Assembly (NCBI GenBank): GCA_030622545.1
Contig: JAUXGA010000003.1
Span: 1 to 64,000 of the forward strand
Reading direction: 5' to 3'
DNA length: 64,000 bases
Source of the DNA: a bacterium
GTDB lineage: Bacteria > Electryoneota > RPQS01 > DYHQ01
Shown one piece after another: positions 48,962-59,100 of this stretch (the first letter of the stretch is position 1; the number at the start of each line of letters is the position of its first letter). The notes beneath the pieces are model-generated. The model had not been told where the DNA came from, did no database searches, and saw nothing but the letters and a program-made list of their open reading frames with translations. The position numbers and the translations under genes are program-made.

Positions 48962-50584
48962 CTATTTCAACAATACCATCTTCCGCGTCTGCACAAAATC
49001 CGGCGCTTCCATCCGGCAAAAATAAACTCCTGAAGGCAAATCAACAGCATTCCACGTAACCGTATACGAACCGGCAACGTGTCGCGCGTTTGCCAATGTC
49101 ACAACTTCTCTGCCAAGCAAATCATAAACCGTTAACCGAACAACTCCCGTCTGCTTCACATCATACCGAATAGTCGTCATCGGATTAAATGGATTGGGAT
49201 AGTTTGGGTGAAGTGCGTAGGCTATTGGTAGTAGTGCAGCAGGCGATTCGGCATCAACCTGATGGTTATAGAATGCACCTATATCAGCGATTGTGCCGTC
49301 TGGGTCGTCCGGCAAATCTGGATCGCCGGCGTCAATACAAGGTGAGCCTGCCATGAGATGAAGATCACCTGCCGATGTGTCCACAAACATCGGATCAAGC
49401 AATATATTATAGTACCGATCGCATAAGTCACCGTTATGGTTTGTCATTGATACTTGACCAATATCGGCTGGTCCATTGGACGGATCGCTATCAAAAAAGC
49501 TAAATCCACCACCACTATTTCCAAACACATCGCAGTACTGCACGTGACTATCTGAACTTCGGTCAAAATAGATTCCGGCCCCTTCAGAAAAGGCTATGAT
49601 GGTACTGGTGAAGGTGGGCGAAGAAACCTGGCATCGAACACCGCCACCACGATCTTGTGCCGTGTTGCCAACAAACGTACAGTTGGAAAAGATTGGATAA
49701 GATTCAAAACACGAAGCCCCACCACCGCCGTGCACAGATATGTTTCCTTTCCACAGACAATGCGAAAAGCTTGGAGAAGAGCCTTCACTACAGCTAATGC
49801 CACCACCACGGGCTGCTGAATTATTACTGAAGACACAACTTGTGAAAACAAGCAGGGATGTAGTATCACTGCAATCTATCCCCCCACCCTGACCCGCTGT
49901 AGAATTGTCACTGATAATACAATTGGTAAAGGTTGGCGAACTGGCTGCAAACATCGCCCCACCACCCCGGCTGTTTGCCGAGTTGTTATAGATAATGCAG
50001 TTAGTAAAAGTGGGTGACGAACCTGTTATAGAATACACACCACCGCCATGCGAGTCTGTTGTGTTTCGGCTGATTTCGCAATCCGTGAAGGTTGGAGATG
50101 CAGTCAAGCAGAAAATTGCCCCGCCGCCTTGATATGCGTAATTTGAGCGAAAAGAACAATTGGTAAAAATGGGTGAAGATTGTTCACAATACACGGCGCC
50201 GCCACAACGATAACCGTCTTCAGTTCGGGGTACTATACCATTCTTTATGACACAATATTCAAGTCTGCTGCCTGAACTGTTGGGCCCATAGAAATATATG
50301 CCGCGCCAACGATTTGGATTTGCGATCGTGTCAGTTGTGAAAACAATGGTATCGTTTGCTGTCCCTATGGCTGTGAGAACGCCAAGAATTCGAAATGGGT
50401 AATAACCGTCAAAGACGAAATTTGTTCCTGGCATAAGGCGAAGACTATCACCCTGTTCAACAGAGATAGTGTCAACGACATGGAAGTTTCCGGGACCAAG
50501 TGTACCATTTAGCGGTCCAGAAAGCTGCGCAAAGTTCACTTGAGAGATGCAAAGCAATAGAAAAAAAGTGAATACATTTCGCAC
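48962..50584 (-). CDS. Secreted beta-helix protein with T9SS sorting domain (paralogue 3)
   Basis: A 540-residue protein: signal peptide (RNVFTFFLLLCISQVNFAQ), the module LNGTLGPGNF/GDSLRLMPGTNF/FRILGVLTAIG, about nine beta-helix coils with regular SSPTFTNC and NSAxxxGGG motifs (about 125-350), a SPCIDAGDPDLP motif, and a sorting domain (NYPNPFNPMTTI, TRKMVLLK). The start is GTG 50584, preceded by GGTGGAG and directly followed by the signal; a TTG 13 codons upstream has no ribosome site. It is the first gene of the tandem paralogous set. Its codon use looks slightly more AT-rich than the other two. Confidence 0.85.
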   Translation of the reverse strand: MRNVFTFFLLLCISQVNFAQLSGPLNGTLGPGNFHVVDTISVEQGDSLRLMPGTNFVFDGYYPFRILGVLTAIGTANDTIVFTTDTIANPNRWRGIYFYGPNSSGSRLEYCVIKNGIVPRTEDGYRCGGAVYCEQSSPIFTNCSFRSNYAYQGGGAIFCLTASPTFTDCEISRNTTDSHGGGVYSITGSSPTFTNCIIYNNSANSRGGGAMFAASSPTFTNCIISDNSTAGQGGGIDCSDTTSLLVFTSCVFSNNSAARGGGISCSEGSSPSFSHCLWKGNISVHGGGGASCFESYPIFSNCTFVGNTAQDRGGGVRCQVSSPTFTSTIIAFSEGAGIYFDRSSDSHVQYCDVFGNSGGGFSFFDSDPSNGPADIGQVSMTNHNGDLCDRYYNILLDPMFVDTSAGDLHLMAGSPCIDAGDPDLPDDPDGTIADIGAFYNHQVDAESPAALLPIAYALHPNYPNPFNPMTTIRYDVKQTGVVRLTVYDLLGREVVTLANARHVAGSYTVTWNAVDLPSGVYFCRMEAPDFVQTRKMVLLK

Positions 50585-50692
50585 GTTTTGGTCTCCACCG
50601 TTAGTTACAAGCGAACCCAGCAATTCTACTCAGGCCTAAAACTAAGTTGGGAAGCCGTGTAACTGTTTAGAGATGTTCGACCTCTTCTCGAT

Positions 50693-51379
50693 CTAATAAA
50701 CTCTATCTTGTGTGTATCGCTGGTAAAGTGAATGTATCACTTCATCAGGAGGTCGTTTCGCATGATTCAACAACAATCCTGAGCGGTTCCCCCGACGGAA
50801 CAGTAGTCCATCAAATGTTAGAGGTGAAACCTCGTTCAAAGCTCTTCCCCAAGCCGATTTGATCTCCATGTCTTCCACATAGTGGCGGCTATCAGATAGA
50901 ATGTAGAGAAAAATCCATGGATAGTCAGCCTTAGCAGCCTTGCATTTCTCAGATTTCTCTGCTATCATTTCAACTATTTCTTGCTCAATTCTCTGTGGGT
51001 CGCCATACGGCACCAACCTACCTTCTTTCGGAGCGGCGAATAGCTTCTCCTCTGTAACCTGTTCATTGCGCTTTGCTCCAACTTTTGGACGGTACCGTCG
51101 GACTTCCACCCCCATCTTGTGTTCACCAATTTCAATCTCAATGTCAGGAGATTCTTTCACTTTCCGGAACTTGAGGGCTTTCATAGTGGGAACATCAAGC
51201 AAGTCCGCCGCTGCTCGCAATTCGGCGACAATATCAGCCGCATCTTCCGGCGTTTCTTTTTCAAGCTTGTCTTTAACAACTTTACATCGCCTCTCCAGAG
51301 AAACTCCATCCATACGAGAATCTTGACTCAGTTTATCCCGCAAATCTCTCATGTCATTCAAACATTCGTCCTTCGTCAT
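50693..51379 (-). CDS. Unrecognised protein with a possible nuclease-like core
   Basis: A 228-residue soluble protein. The first 90 residues are charged helices (MTKDECLNDMRDLRDKL). A central SPDIEIEI then GVEVRRY segment resembles the D...E-x-(K/R) strands of PD-(D/E)XK proteins, with Arg in place of Lys. The C-terminal part has WIFLYILSDSRHY and HAKRPPDE. The identity is not established. The start at 51379 has GGGAG about 8 nt upstream; the frame extends further without support. It lies 14 nt behind the DUF4159 gene, so it may be co-transcribed, though it looks like an accessory gene. Confidence 0.6.
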   Translation of the reverse strand: MTKDECLNDMRDLRDKLSQDSRMDGVSLERRCKVVKDKLEKETPEDAADIVAELRAAADLLDVPTMKALKFRKVKESPDIEIEIGEHKMGVEVRRYRPKVGAKRNEQVTEEKLFAAPKEGRLVPYGDPQRIEQEIVEMIAEKSEKCKAAKADYPWIFLYILSDSRHYVEDMEIKSAWGRALNEVSPLTFDGLLFRRGNRSGLLLNHAKRPPDEVIHSLYQRYTQDRVY

Positions 51380-51393
51380 TGCTATTCTCCCTA

Positions 51394-52104
51394 CTAATCC
51401 GTCAACGCATGCAGAATCACATTCGCGCCCATTTCCAAGGCGGCGCGGCGTTTCTCGGGCGGGTCGTTGTGGATGTCCCCATCTTCCCAGCCGTCCCCTA
51501 AATCGCATTGATAATTATAAAAGACCACTAACCGCCCTTCATGGAAAAGCCCGAATCCTTGCGGCGGCAGTTTGTCGTGCTCGTGAATTTTCGGCAGCCC
51601 GTTTCTGAATTCATAGTAGATGTGGTAAACGGGATAATTGAACGGCAACTCCACAAGCTGCTCATCCGGAAAAATCTTTCGCATCTCGCGACGAAAAGAT
51701 TTGTCCATGCCGTAATCGTCGTTCGCGAAAAGAAATCCGCCGCTCGATAAGTAGGCTCGCAAATTCGCCGCTTCCTGTTCCGAAAAGAAAATATTTCCAT
51801 GTCCGTTGACATAGATAACCGGATACCGAAAAAGCTCCGCGCCTTTCGCGTCGGCTTGAGCGGGCGTCGGCTGCACCGCGACGTTCGTATTCCTTCCGAT
51901 GAACCGAAGCAGGTTCGCCACGGACGCGGCTCCGCTGTACCAATCCCCGCCACCGTCGTATTTCAAGAGCGCAATCGTTAGCTTCGAGCTTGAAGATGCC
52001 GGCTGTGCGAATAGAAAACTCGCCAGTCCTATACAGATTAAAGCGATGGCAATGGGCTGAAGCCCATTGCCTGTCAAGGAAATTCTTCGCATGTTCTTTA
52101 CCAT
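51394..52104 (-). CDS. DUF4159-family exported protein
   Basis: A 236-residue protein with a signal/anchor segment (about 14-34), then a globular domain with KYDGGGDWYSG, FRYPVIYVNGHGNIFFSEQE, GGFLFANDDYGMDKSF and FGLFHEGRLVVFYNYQCDLGDGWED, which identify the DUF4159 family. The fold is ThuA/glutamine-amidotransferase-like; the function is unknown. DUF4159 proteins are often encoded with DUF4175, BatA and MoxR-type genes; here DUF4175 lies 10 kb away. Both ATG 52104 and ATG 52092 have possible ribosome sites. Confidence 0.85.
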   Translation of the reverse strand: MVKNMRRISLTGNGLQPIAIALICIGLASFLFAQPASSSSKLTIALLKYDGGGDWYSGAASVANLLRFIGRNTNVAVQPTPAQADAKGAELFRYPVIYVNGHGNIFFSEQEAANLRAYLSSGGFLFANDDYGMDKSFRREMRKIFPDEQLVELPFNYPVYHIYYEFRNGLPKIHEHDKLPPQGFGLFHEGRLVVFYNYQCDLGDGWEDGDIHNDPPEKRRAALEMGANVILHALTD

Positions 52105-52151
52105 AGATTCCGGGCAGGTCAGGGGATCTGCCTCGGCGAGTAGAGACGGGT

Positions 52152-52184
52152 TGCGCGCAGGGTGAGGGCACCCGGCGCGGCGAA
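52152..52184 (-). repeat. Palindromic repeat family 2, copy 3 (inverted)
   Basis: The reverse complement (CGCCGCGCCGGGTGCCCTC then ACCCTGCGCGC) matches copies 1 and 2. It lies between the SurA-type gene and the DUF4159 gene. Confidence 0.7.
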
Positions 52185-52214
52185 TTTAAATAATGTGTTT
52201 CCCGAAAAAAACTG

Positions 52215-53510
52215 TTACTGCTTAATCTCGATATAAGTTTGCGAGCGCAGCTTATCAATCCACTGATTAAATTCCTGCTCGCGTTTTTGCATCAGCGTCA
52301 TCTGTTCGATGCGTTCGTAGTCTTCGGCAAGGCTGACCGTTCGAGCGTCCTGCCGGTCTTCCACTTTCAAAAGATGCACGCCGAACTGTGCCCGAAACGG
52401 TTCGGAAATCTCGCCCGCCGCAAGTTTGCGCGCCGGAACGCGGAAATCATCCGGCAATTCCTCCGGCTTGAACCAGCCCAGCGCACCGCCTTTGGCCGCG
52501 CTCTTAGCATCCCATGAAATCCGCTGAGCCGCTTCGGCAAAGGATTCCTTCCCGGCTAAAATGCTGTCGCGGAGTACACCTGCTCGCACCATCGTGCTTC
52601 CTTCATCAGCCGCGGTCGGAACGATTTCAAACAGAATGTGACTGGTGTTAATTTTTTCTCCCTTGCGCCAATTCAAACGAATCAGATGCACGCCGAATTG
52701 CGTTTCGACCGGCTCGGAAATTCCACCGTCTTCGAGAGCATAGGCGACTTCTTCATATTCCGGCACAAGGTCGCCGCGACTTGTTGTCCCCAACAGGCCG
52801 TCCGCTTTCGCCGACGCAGGGTCTTCGGAAAGTCGCCGCGCCGCCGCTTCGAATTCAACCTCGCCCCCCAGAATCATCCGGCGTATGGAATCCGCGTGCT
52901 CAACAGCCGCCCGGCGGCTGATGTCGGAAATTAGGTCTCGAAGCAGAATATGCGACAGCTTCACCGCTTCCTCAATCGCCGGAACGGAGTCCTGATAGGT
53001 CTCCCAGAAAGCTTCGACGTCCGCTCGAGCGACTCGGATATCACCGAGGTAGAACCGCTTGAGCTGCTCGATCATCATCCCTTCACGCACAAGATCGCGA
53101 AATTCGCGCCGAATAGCGGATAACGGCATCCCATAATATTCCGCTATCTTCTCCTGTGACCCGAGTTGCTCTTCAAGTGTCTGAAGGCGATTATCGAGCT
53201 CCCTATCAAGCTCCCGGTCGGGAATCGTGACAGTGTCGGCGCGTGCTTTCGCTAAGAGCACTTTTTGTCGAATGAGCTCCTCTAACACCTGCATCTTCAA
53301 ATCATTGAGCTGTTCATTGGTGAGGTCTCGCAAATCCACTTCTTGCGCCAGATTGAACTGGAGATATTGATGGACTTCCGACTCAAGGATAATATCTTCA
53401 TCAACGACAGCTAAAATTCGGTCAATGACTTCCGCACCGATGGCGGCTCCGCCGAAAAGAATTCCGAGAAATATCCCGACCAAAAGACCAGCGTTTCGTG
53501 GTCGCATCAC
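52215..53510 (-). CDS. surA: SurA-type periplasmic chaperone with two parvulin domains
   Basis: Assists folding and delivery of outer-membrane proteins in the periplasm. The 431-residue protein has a signal segment (about 5-25), the SurA_N region (IDRILAVVDEDIILESEVHQY), and two peptidyl-prolyl isomerase domains starting KLSHILLRDL (about 185) and NTSHILFEIVP (about 290), each ending in the FGVHL(I/L) strand. The start is GTG 53510 or ATG 53507, both overlapping the stop of the upstream gene, so translation is coupled. It is the last of three chaperone-type genes. Confidence 0.9.
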   Translation of the reverse strand: MMRPRNAGLLVGIFLGILFGGAAIGAEVIDRILAVVDEDIILESEVHQYLQFNLAQEVDLRDLTNEQLNDLKMQVLEELIRQKVLLAKARADTVTIPDRELDRELDNRLQTLEEQLGSQEKIAEYYGMPLSAIRREFRDLVREGMMIEQLKRFYLGDIRVARADVEAFWETYQDSVPAIEEAVKLSHILLRDLISDISRRAAVEHADSIRRMILGGEVEFEAAARRLSEDPASAKADGLLGTTSRGDLVPEYEEVAYALEDGGISEPVETQFGVHLIRLNWRKGEKINTSHILFEIVPTAADEGSTMVRAGVLRDSILAGKESFAEAAQRISWDAKSAAKGGALGWFKPEELPDDFRVPARKLAAGEISEPFRAQFGVHLLKVEDRQDARTVSLAEDYERIEQMTLMQKREQEFNQWIDKLRSQTYIEIKQ

Positions 53511-54328
53511 AGGCTGTCTCCCAAATTAATCGTCACCGGATAGTTTCGACTGAGCTCGGCCATCAACGTTTCCATCGCTGACCGGGAAGCTTCCAACATC
53601 AAGCGCTCGCGGATTTCACAGCGAACATCCTCTAACGGAATTCGCTGTCCGGCGGCAAAACGCTCGCGCAGGCGCAGCAGGCGAAATCCTTCCTCCATCG
53701 GCAGGGGGCTTGCGAATTTCCCGGGTTCGAGCCTCGCCAGTTCCACCGCTTCCTCAGCTCGCAGCTCATCAGCTGACGCTCGCCAAATCCCTTCCATCGT
53801 CACTTCAGGATGCGCCATTTCCGCAAGGTCAATGTCTTTTACCGCTTCCCGGCGGAAAAGTTCAGCGGAAGGGCGATTCGGCGCCCAGTAGAGTTCAATT
53901 TCGTATTCTTCCCGCGACCGGACAAACTCGCTTTTGTGAGCCTCATAATAATTCGCCACCGCCGAATCATCCGGGACACTCTGCCCCTGAACATCCCGAA
54001 GCAGCCTCGAACGCACCAACTCGCGCTGAAGCTCTCTCAGCTTGTTCTTGATTTCCGGATCTTTGTGAAAACCTCGCCGCTGAGCTTCGAGCAGCAGCAA
54101 TGTCTCTTCCACCCAACCCTGTACGATCTGTTGCTTGACTTCCAAAGACAGCGAATCGTAAGGGATTCCGGCTCGCTGACTCAGTTCAGCGCGCGTGAGA
54201 ACTTTGTCGCCCGCGGTGGCGACAACATCCTCCGGATGCGTCCTGAAGCACCCGCAAAACGCTGCCCCGAAAATCAACGCCAATAGCGCGGCTTTAATGA
54301 GTTTCACGCACACTATCGGATACAGCAT
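53507..54328 (-). CDS. Lipoprotein of the parvulin/SurA_N family with degenerate isomerase domain
   Basis: A 273-residue exported protein. The signal segment (LLALIFGAAFCGC) ends in a lipobox-like FCGC. A SurA_N/trigger-like N-terminal domain (KVLTRAELSQRAGI, KQQIVQGWVEETLLLLEAQRRG) is followed by a parvulin-like C-terminal part that lacks the usual HIL/HVL entry; YEIELYWAPN takes its place. It may hold clients without isomerase activity. It overlaps the previous gene by up to 35 nt and the next by 4 nt. Start uncertain: ATG 54328 or GTG 54307, neither with a clear ribosome site. Confidence 0.8.
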   Translation of the reverse strand: MLYPIVCVKLIKAALLALIFGAAFCGCFRTHPEDVVATAGDKVLTRAELSQRAGIPYDSLSLEVKQQIVQGWVEETLLLLEAQRRGFHKDPEIKNKLRELQRELVRSRLLRDVQGQSVPDDSAVANYYEAHKSEFVRSREEYEIELYWAPNRPSAELFRREAVKDIDLAEMAHPEVTMEGIWRASADELRAEEAVELARLEPGKFASPLPMEEGFRLLRLRERFAAGQRIPLEDVRCEIRERLMLEASRSAMETLMAELSRNYPVTINLGDSL

Positions 54329-56063
54329 CGGGCGTCAGTTTAGAACCTTCTTCCGGCCATACCTTGGCCAGCTCATCATCATAAATCGTAATCGAGAATT
54401 TATCTCGCAGCCGGGATTTCAGTGCTTCCTGCAACTCTTCGGTTTTCGCAATCCGCCACTGCCGATGAGCATTCACCCAAGACTCTTCGAAGGTCTTCGT
54501 TCGAGAAGGAATGATTTCCAAAAGCTGGATGACAGACCAGTTCTTTCCGACTCTGATTGAACCGGCAACGTCGCCCACTTCCTTCAGCTCGAAAGCAGCG
54601 GTTCCAATCAGTCCCATGCGTCGTGAATTGAAAGGCCCCATCTTTCCTTTAGCGGCTTTGGTGGATTCTTTTTCATTGTACAGTTTCGTCAGCTTTTCGA
54701 AGTTCTCACCCTTTTGGGCGCGGCGAGCAACGCGCGCTGATTTGGCGGAATCCTCTTTAATGAAGATTTCCCGAACCGTTCGCTGTTCTTCTTGAATGAA
54801 ATCTCCCAAATGGGAAAGGTAATATGCTTCGACTTCCGCCGAGTCGGTGACAACTTTGTCGGTGACCTCTTCTTTTTCAAGCAGAGTGCTGATCTGCTGC
54901 TCTTTCCGGTTGACAATCTCCGGTGTATTACGCGCCTTCTTGAGCAGACCTTTCTTTTCGGCATCTTTGTCCAGCAGCTTCGGTTCCACAATCGATGCCA
55001 CCATATCTTCGAGCGTGTTGTCTTCTTCCCAATTAAGCTGCTTTATCCGGCCGCCGACCCTGTCGGCAACATCCTGGACGGTAATATTGCCGCCGCTATA
55101 GGTGGCGACGACGAGTTCTTTTTCTTTCTCAGTAAAGTAATCGCCCAATTGTTTCTTCTGAGGGGTCGCGGGATCCGTCACCTTCTGGCTCATCATCTGC
55201 CAGGTATCCTCGCGATATTCCACTTTCGCTTTAGTGCGTATCGCAGCGAGATACTCCTTGGCCATTTCGTTGAGCTTGTCCCCTTCGCTCCGATACATCT
55301 GCTGCTTGATTTGGGATTTCTGTTCTTCATAGGGACGCTGCGGAACGGGTTTGCGTTCCTCAACCAAAATCAGATGCCAGCCATACGAAGTGCGCACCGG
55401 CTCCGAAAGCTCTCCGGCCTCCAGTTTCCAGGCAGCTTCCTGAAAGGCTTCCACCATTCGACCCCAGGAAAACCAGCCTAAGTTTCCGCTGTCCCGTGCC
55501 GTTGTGGCATCGTCGCTGTACAAACCGGCGGCTTCTCCGAAATCCAATCCATCAACAATCGCCTGACGAATACTGTCGATGCGTCGTTTTGCCTCCGCTT
55601 CCTGTTCTTCGGTCGTATCCGCAGGTGAAATCTTGAGCAGGACATGGCGTGCTCGCAGTTCTTCGCCTGAACGTTCGTAGAATTCCTTGATCGCTTCTTC
55701 GTTGATGGCCTTGTCCATGATTTCCTGTTGATAAAGCAAATCAAGGGCTTTCCGTTTCGCCATCTGATTCACTTCGTTTGCGACTTCCGGTCTCTTGTCG
55801 TAGCCTCGCGAATACGCTTCCGCGACCAGCAATTTCTGATTCGCCATTTCCTCGGCGAAAGAGCGTCGGTCGTCGAACGACCGTTTCTTAGCGGCTTCCT
55901 CGCCGCGATACTTCTGGACAAACCCGTTTTTGAAATCATCAACCGTGATTTGATAGCGCCCCACCTTGGCGACAACGGGCTCCTTCTTGGCGCACGCGAC
56001 AAAAGTCAGTGCAATTCCTAAAAGAAGAATCCAGATTGCAAAACGTTTCTTTTGAGTGGTCAC
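54294..56063 (-). CDS. Parvulin-type peptidyl-prolyl isomerase lipoprotein
   Basis: A 589-residue envelope chaperone. Signal (IWILLLGIALTFVAC, lipobox ending in Cys24), SurA_N/PpiC N-terminal helices, a canonical parvulin domain (LRARHVLLKISPAD at about 135, DSGNLGWF, SYGWHLILVEER), a middle helical part, and a second, weaker parvulin domain (RTVREIFIKEDSAK at about 440, KGKMGPF). The start is GTG 56063 with AGGAGGAGG 7 nt upstream. First of three chaperone-type genes and 57 nt behind mfd. Confidence 0.9.
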   Translation of the reverse strand: MTTQKKRFAIWILLLGIALTFVACAKKEPVVAKVGRYQITVDDFKNGFVQKYRGEEAAKKRSFDDRRSFAEEMANQKLLVAEAYSRGYDKRPEVANEVNQMAKRKALDLLYQQEIMDKAINEEAIKEFYERSGEELRARHVLLKISPADTTEEQEAEAKRRIDSIRQAIVDGLDFGEAAGLYSDDATTARDSGNLGWFSWGRMVEAFQEAAWKLEAGELSEPVRTSYGWHLILVEERKPVPQRPYEEQKSQIKQQMYRSEGDKLNEMAKEYLAAIRTKAKVEYREDTWQMMSQKVTDPATPQKKQLGDYFTEKEKELVVATYSGGNITVQDVADRVGGRIKQLNWEEDNTLEDMVASIVEPKLLDKDAEKKGLLKKARNTPEIVNRKEQQISTLLEKEEVTDKVVTDSAEVEAYYLSHLGDFIQEEQRTVREIFIKEDSAKSARVARRAQKGENFEKLTKLYNEKESTKAAKGKMGPFNSRRMGLIGTAAFELKEVGDVAGSIRVGKNWSVIQLLEIIPSRTKTFEESWVNAHRQWRIAKTEELQEALKSRLRDKFSITIYDDELAKVWPEEGSKLTPDAVSDSVRETH

Positions 56064-56120
56064 AGAAACCTCCTCCTGCTTACCGAACCTGTTTATGGAA
56101 TATTTGAACTTGCTTAAAAA

Positions 56121-59100
56121 CTATAATTCTTCCGGCTCTTCGACTAAAGCACGAAGAAACCGGATCAGATAATCCGCGTTGTTTTCCTCGCCGTGAATTT
56201 CCGGCAAAGGCAAACGAATTCCAAGACGGTCAATCGCCGAGATTTCCACCGGGTAATCAGCGATATTCCGCAATAATTCCTTGACATCCCGGCCATTTCC
56301 CTGCGGCTCGGGAAAGTCAATCGAGAGCCGGTTGTTCTTCAGAGCGATTTTTTCCGCGCCGAGCCGCTCTCCCAATACGCGCACGCGCGCCATGGTCAGC
56401 AGCGCCTGAGCGGGCGTTGGCAGGCGACCGAACCGGTCGCGTATCTCCGTTTCTACCTCATCGAGTCGCTGCAATTGTTTCGCGTGAACCAACTCGCGGT
56501 AGAAATTCAAACGCTGACTGCCTTCCGGAATATAGGACTCCGGGAAGAACGCGTCTGTCGGGAATTCCAATTTCAATTCAACCTTTGGAGGCTCCTCGAC
56601 GTCCGCGCTGTCGCCCAGTCGCTCATGGCGGACTTCTTCCACAGCTTCCTCGATGAGCCGCTGATAGAGTTCAAACCCGACCGCGTTGATGTAACCGGAC
56701 TGTTCCCGCCCTAAGAGATTCCCCGCGCCGCGAATTTCCAAATCCCGCATGGCAATCTGAAACCCGGCGCCCAACTCGCTAAAATTGGCCAGCATCGATA
56801 GACGCTGCTGCGCCGTTCGGTTCATTTCCCAGCGCGGCGGGACTAAGAAATACGCATAAGCCTTCCGCGAACTGCGCCCGATGCGCCCACGAAGCTGGTA
56901 GAGCTGCGCGAGGCCGAAACGGTCTGCGCGGTTTACAATCATCGTGTTCACATTCGGCATGTCCAGACCGGATTCGACGATCATGGTCGAAATCAGAACA
57001 TCAAAACGCCCTTCCAAGAAATGAACCATCACCCGCGAGAGAGCATCTTCCGGCATCTTGCCATGCGCAACCGCGAGACGCACACCCGGCAAAAGGTCCT
57101 TCAACAACTGATGAACCGCTTTAATCGATTGAATGCGGTTGTGAACAAAAAAGACTTGCCCCCCGCGCTGAATCTCATAGAGGATAGCATCCTGTATCGT
57201 CTTCTCCGACCACGGAACAATGTCCGTTTCGATAGGAAGCCTTCCCGGCGGCGGCGTGGTGATGTGAGACATGTCCCGCGCACCCATGAGCGCCATATTC
57301 AATGTGCGGGGAATGGGTGTCGCCGAAAGGGAAAGCACATCAACGCTCGCCTTGAGAGATTTCAGCTTTTCCTTCTGAACGACGCCAAACCGGTGTTCCT
57401 CATCAATAATTAAAAGCCCCAAATCTTTCAGCTTGACATCTTTCGAAAGAAGGCGATGCGTTCCAATCAGAACATCCACCTGTCCCTCGGCAGCGCTTTG
57501 CAAGACGCGTTGAGCTTCTTTTTTTGTGCGAAAGCGAGAAAGAACATCGACTCGAACCGGCCACGATTTAAGCCGTTCGCGAAACGTCCGAAAATGCTGC
57601 TGAGCTAAAACTGTTGTCGGCACTAAAATCGCCACCTGCTTGCCTTCCTGAACCGCTTTGAAGGTAGCACGCAAAGCGACTTCGGTCTTGCCGTAGCCGA
57701 CATCTCCGCAAACAAGCCGGTCCATCGGCACAGGCTCTTCCATGTCCCGCTTAACATCTTCAGCCGCGCGAAACTGGTCAGGCGTGTCTTCGTAAGGAAA
57801 CGCTGCTTCCATTTCCCGCTGCCACAGCGTATCGGGATTCATCGAGAAGCCCTTCGCCGCTTTTCGGCGGGCATAGAGCTTGATGAGTTCTTCCGTTATG
57901 GACTTGAGCGATTTCTTCGTCTTGCGGCGCAGTTCCGCCCAATCTCGCCCTCCAATACGGGACAACGGCGGCTGAAAACCTTCACGCCCGGCATATTTCT
58001 GAATCTGAGCCAAGTTTTCCAGCTTGACGTAGAGAATGATGCCGTCCCGGTATTCAATCTTCAGTCGCTCTCGCGAAACCTCTCCCACAGCGATTTTTTC
58101 CAGTCCGAGATAGCGGCCAATACCATAGTCCACATGGACAACGTAATCGCCGACCTGCAGCGCATCTAATCCTCTTAGCGGCGCGACATTCTTAAACTTC
58201 ATGAACCGGCGACGACGACGACGACGACCAAAAATGTCATGGTCAACTAAAAGCGCCAGCCCAGCGCTCGGAAGCGTAAATCCGTGGTGCAATCCACCTT
58301 CGCGCACGTCGAATATGTCATCCGACAAACCGCGCTCTTCCAGAATCTCGCCAAGTCGATGCCCCGCTTCAAGGTTATCCGACACAATAACCGCGCGAAG
58401 CCCTTGCTTATGATATTCTTTCAACCTGTCCGCTAAAAGCGGAAGATTCGCGGCGAAACTTTCCTGCGGCTGGGCGGAGAAGCTGAGCTGCTCGTCCACC
58501 GCAAACGGCGCGTTATTGACAAAGAGCTGTAGAAATTTTCCCGCGCGCATGCGCAACGTATCCGGATCAAACGATGTCGGTTCACCTTTGTGCGAATCCG
58601 CCGCGAGCTCCGGAGTACGTTCACGCCAACTTTCCCGAATCGCATTCCATGTCGCCCGGCCATTCACCCAAAGAACAGCAGCGTTCTCCGGGAAATGATC
58701 GAAAACAGGACTCAACTCAGAACTGGCTGTTTCCGCCGCGAAAACCTCGAAGCGGCGAAGCTCTTTCCCTAAACTCTTCTGTGTTTCGGGTTCGAACGTG
58801 CGCAGGCTTTCGACGATATCGTCGTAGTACTCGATGCGCACAGGATGGGGCGCGCCAAAAGAAAAGATGTCCACCACTGCACCGCGCACTGCAAACTGGC
58901 CGACCGACTCTACCAGAGCTTCCCGCGTGTACCCACCCCGACTGAGAAACTCTATAAGCTCATCCCTCGGCAGCAATTCGTCACGTTCTAATGTAAAGAG
59001 ATTCTGCGAGAGCGCATCCGGCGACGGCAGCGCATCCAAAAGGGCGAAGGCTTCTGTAACGATGACCGCCCTTTCCCGGTGGCGAAGAGCCAGCAAAACT

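Noticed and set aside
49600-50200. Regular short repeats that could suggest a CRISPR array
   Set aside because: The periodicity of about 70 nt is the codon-level echo of beta-helix coils in a continuous reading frame; the units are degenerate and there are no spacers or cas genes.
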